The notes under the pieces were generated by a model, which was given only the letters and a program-made list of their open reading frames with translations, was not told the origin of the DNA and made no database searches. Below, piece after piece: positions 7,733 through 8,031 of a stretch of 8,031 bases of DNA (the stretch's first letter is position 1; each line of letters starts with the position of its first letter). Source of the DNA: an uncultured Aliarcobacter sp. (GTDB lineage Bacteria > Campylobacterota > Campylobacteria > Campylobacterales > Arcobacteraceae). The stretch covers positions 1-8,031 of the forward strand of contig CANRCH010000080.1 of NCBI GenBank assembly GCA_947629065.1, written 5' to 3'. The position numbers and the translations under genes were made by a program.

Positions 7733-7761
7733 ATTATATAACTTTAGTCAATCTTTGTCAA
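7733..7761 (-). promoter_or_regulatory. clpB promoter, consensus sigma70 type
   Basis: On the minus strand TTGACA (7756-7761) and TATAAT (7733-7738) are separated by exactly 17 bp, matching the consensus in both hexamers and spacing. The predicted transcript start is near 7726, inside the CIRCE element, leaving a 5' leader of about 25 nt. A strong housekeeping promoter held down by a repressor fits HrcA-type heat-shock control better than an alternative heat-shock sigma factor. Confidence 0.85.
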
Positions 7762-7786
7762 GTCTTTATAAAAAACTTTTTTTAAA

Positions 7787-7792
7787 TATAAT
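7787..7792 (+). promoter_or_regulatory. Probable -10 element of the divergent rnhB promoter
   Basis: TATAAT on the plus strand lies 26 bp before the ATG of the broken rnhB, downstream of a T-rich run. No -35 hexamer is evident at the right distance. It would fire rightward, away from clpB. The region is AT-rich, so a chance match is possible. Confidence 0.5.
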
Positions 7793-7818
7793 ATCTTTTA
7801 AATATAAAAAGGTTATTT

Positions 7819-7884
7819 ATGAATAATTTATGTGGTATTGATGAAGCTGGTCTATACCATTATGAAAATAAAAAGAGCCTATAA
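7819..7884 (+). pseudogene. rnhB: Truncated 5' end of ribonuclease HII gene
   Basis: RNase HII removes single ribonucleotides and RNA from RNA:DNA hybrids. The frame from ATG 7819 reads MNNLCGIDEAG, which matches the RNase HII N-terminus, where the catalytic Asp and Glu lie in GIDEAGRGP. After the second glycine (codon ending 7851) the expected R-G-P is missing. The frame then reads ten unrelated residues (LYHYENKKSL) to a TAA at 7882-7884. AAAAGG lies 6 bp upstream of the ATG, and a TATAAT lies further up, so the 5' end looks like a genuine expressed gene start. No continuation of RNase HII appears in the remaining 147 bp on either strand. The simplest reading is that an insertion, deletion or rearrangement cut the gene at about 7851. 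The 11-residue match is short but sits at the correct distance from a start codon. A chance match is possible but unlikely. Confidence 0.7.
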
Positions 7885-7904
7885 GCACGATAAAATAGGC
7901 TTTT
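7873..7904. terminator. Hairpin terminator, probably bidirectional
   Basis: A 10-bp stem pairs 7873-7882 (AAGAGCCTAT) with 7895-7904 (ATAGGCTTTT), with one G-U pair on the plus-strand transcript and a 12-nt loop. Read rightward it ends in TTTT. Read leftward the stem is followed by a longer T-rich run (TCTTTTTATTTTC), the better intrinsic terminator. It would stop a leftward gene entering from the right edge as well as any leftover rnhB transcript. Confidence 0.6.
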
Positions 7905-7930
7905 AATGAATAGTTTAAGGTTTGCTTTTG

Positions 7931-7975
7931 GAGTCCATTTCTAACCTATTTATAACCATAGAGTAAATTTCTAAC
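7931..7975. repeat. Pair of imperfect 15-bp direct repeats, 30-bp period
   Basis: GAGTCCATTTCTAAC (7931-7945) and GAGTAAATTTCTAAC (7961-7975) match at 13 of 15 positions and are spaced by exactly 15 bp. They lie in non-coding sequence between the hairpin and the right edge. They could be protein-binding sites at the end of a mobile element, or simple chance in AT-rich DNA. I cannot tell which. Confidence 0.4.
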
Positions 7976-7991
7976 TTTTTTTAGTTAAATA

Positions 7992-8031
7992 TTAGTTTGA
8001 AGTAGTTTTATATTTTTCTTTTAATTCCAAC
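7992..8031 (-). other. Possible C-terminal end of a minus-strand gene entering from the right
   Basis: On the minus strand, 12 codons (LELKEKYKTTSN) are open from the right edge to a TAA at 7994-7992, with the leftward terminator-like hairpin about 90 bp beyond. This suits the tail of a leftward gene, perhaps a transposase if a mobile element broke rnhB. Twelve codons are too few to identify anything, and another minus-strand frame is also open briefly. Confidence 0.2.

Noticed and set aside
7744..7763. Possible HAIR (HspR) operator in CTTGACAAAGATTGACT upstream of clpB
   Set aside because: HAIR is the inverted repeat CTTGAGT-N7-ACTCAAG. Here the two halves are direct rather than inverted, and the TTGACA is better explained as the -35 hexamer.
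7877..7900. GCCTAT/ATAGGC inverted repeat as a CRISPR repeat or mobile-element terminal repeat
   Set aside because: There is only one copy, and its stem plus T-tracts is better explained as an intrinsic terminator.

Overview
The window comes from a very AT-rich genome (roughly 25-30% GC by eye) and looks like a member of the Campylobacterota (Epsilonproteobacteria), most likely the Arcobacter group. This rests on base composition, on protein character (Lys/Ile/Asn-rich, with YidC, Jag and YidD variants of the campylobacterial type) and on the gene order rpmH-rnpA-yidD-yidC-jag-mnmE. The species is inferred from memory of these families, not from a search.

All well-supported complete genes lie on the minus strand, so the window is best read from right to left. 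At the right edge (7702-8031) is a divergent regulatory region. Leftward it carries a sigma70-type promoter with perfect -35 and -10 hexamers, followed by a CIRCE operator (the HrcA heat-shock repressor site), both serving clpB. Rightward it carries a probable promoter for a gene that opens with an RNase HII (rnhB) N-terminus but breaks after 11 codons inside the catalytic GIDEAGRG motif. Beyond the break are a hairpin terminator, a pair of 15-bp direct repeats with a 30-bp period, and perhaps the 3' end of another minus-strand gene. This looks like the edge of an insertion or rearrangement.

clpB (5119-7701) encodes the full-length ClpB disaggregase. After a 72-bp gap with a promoter-like TATAAT comes one compact operon: rpmH (ribosomal protein L34), rnpA (RNase P protein), yidD, yidC (membrane insertase), jag/khpB (RNA-binding protein), mnmE (tRNA U34 modification GTPase) and a secreted protein of unknown function cut by the left edge. 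The junctions are extremely tight: a 13-bp overlap (rpmH/rnpA), a 4-bp overlap (rnpA/yidD), 0 bp (yidD/yidC), 12 bp (yidC/jag), 2 bp (jag/mnmE) and 28 bp (mnmE/secreted protein). The operon joins translation, tRNA maturation and modification, and membrane protein insertion.

Most of the window is ordinary housekeeping sequence, and I see no previously undescribed multi-gene system. The points worth a second look are the rnpA reading frame with no ATG/GTG/TTG start (only an ATT behind a good Shine-Dalgarno), the CIRCE operator overlapping the clpB ribosome binding site, and the truncated rnhB with unexplained sequence on its far side.
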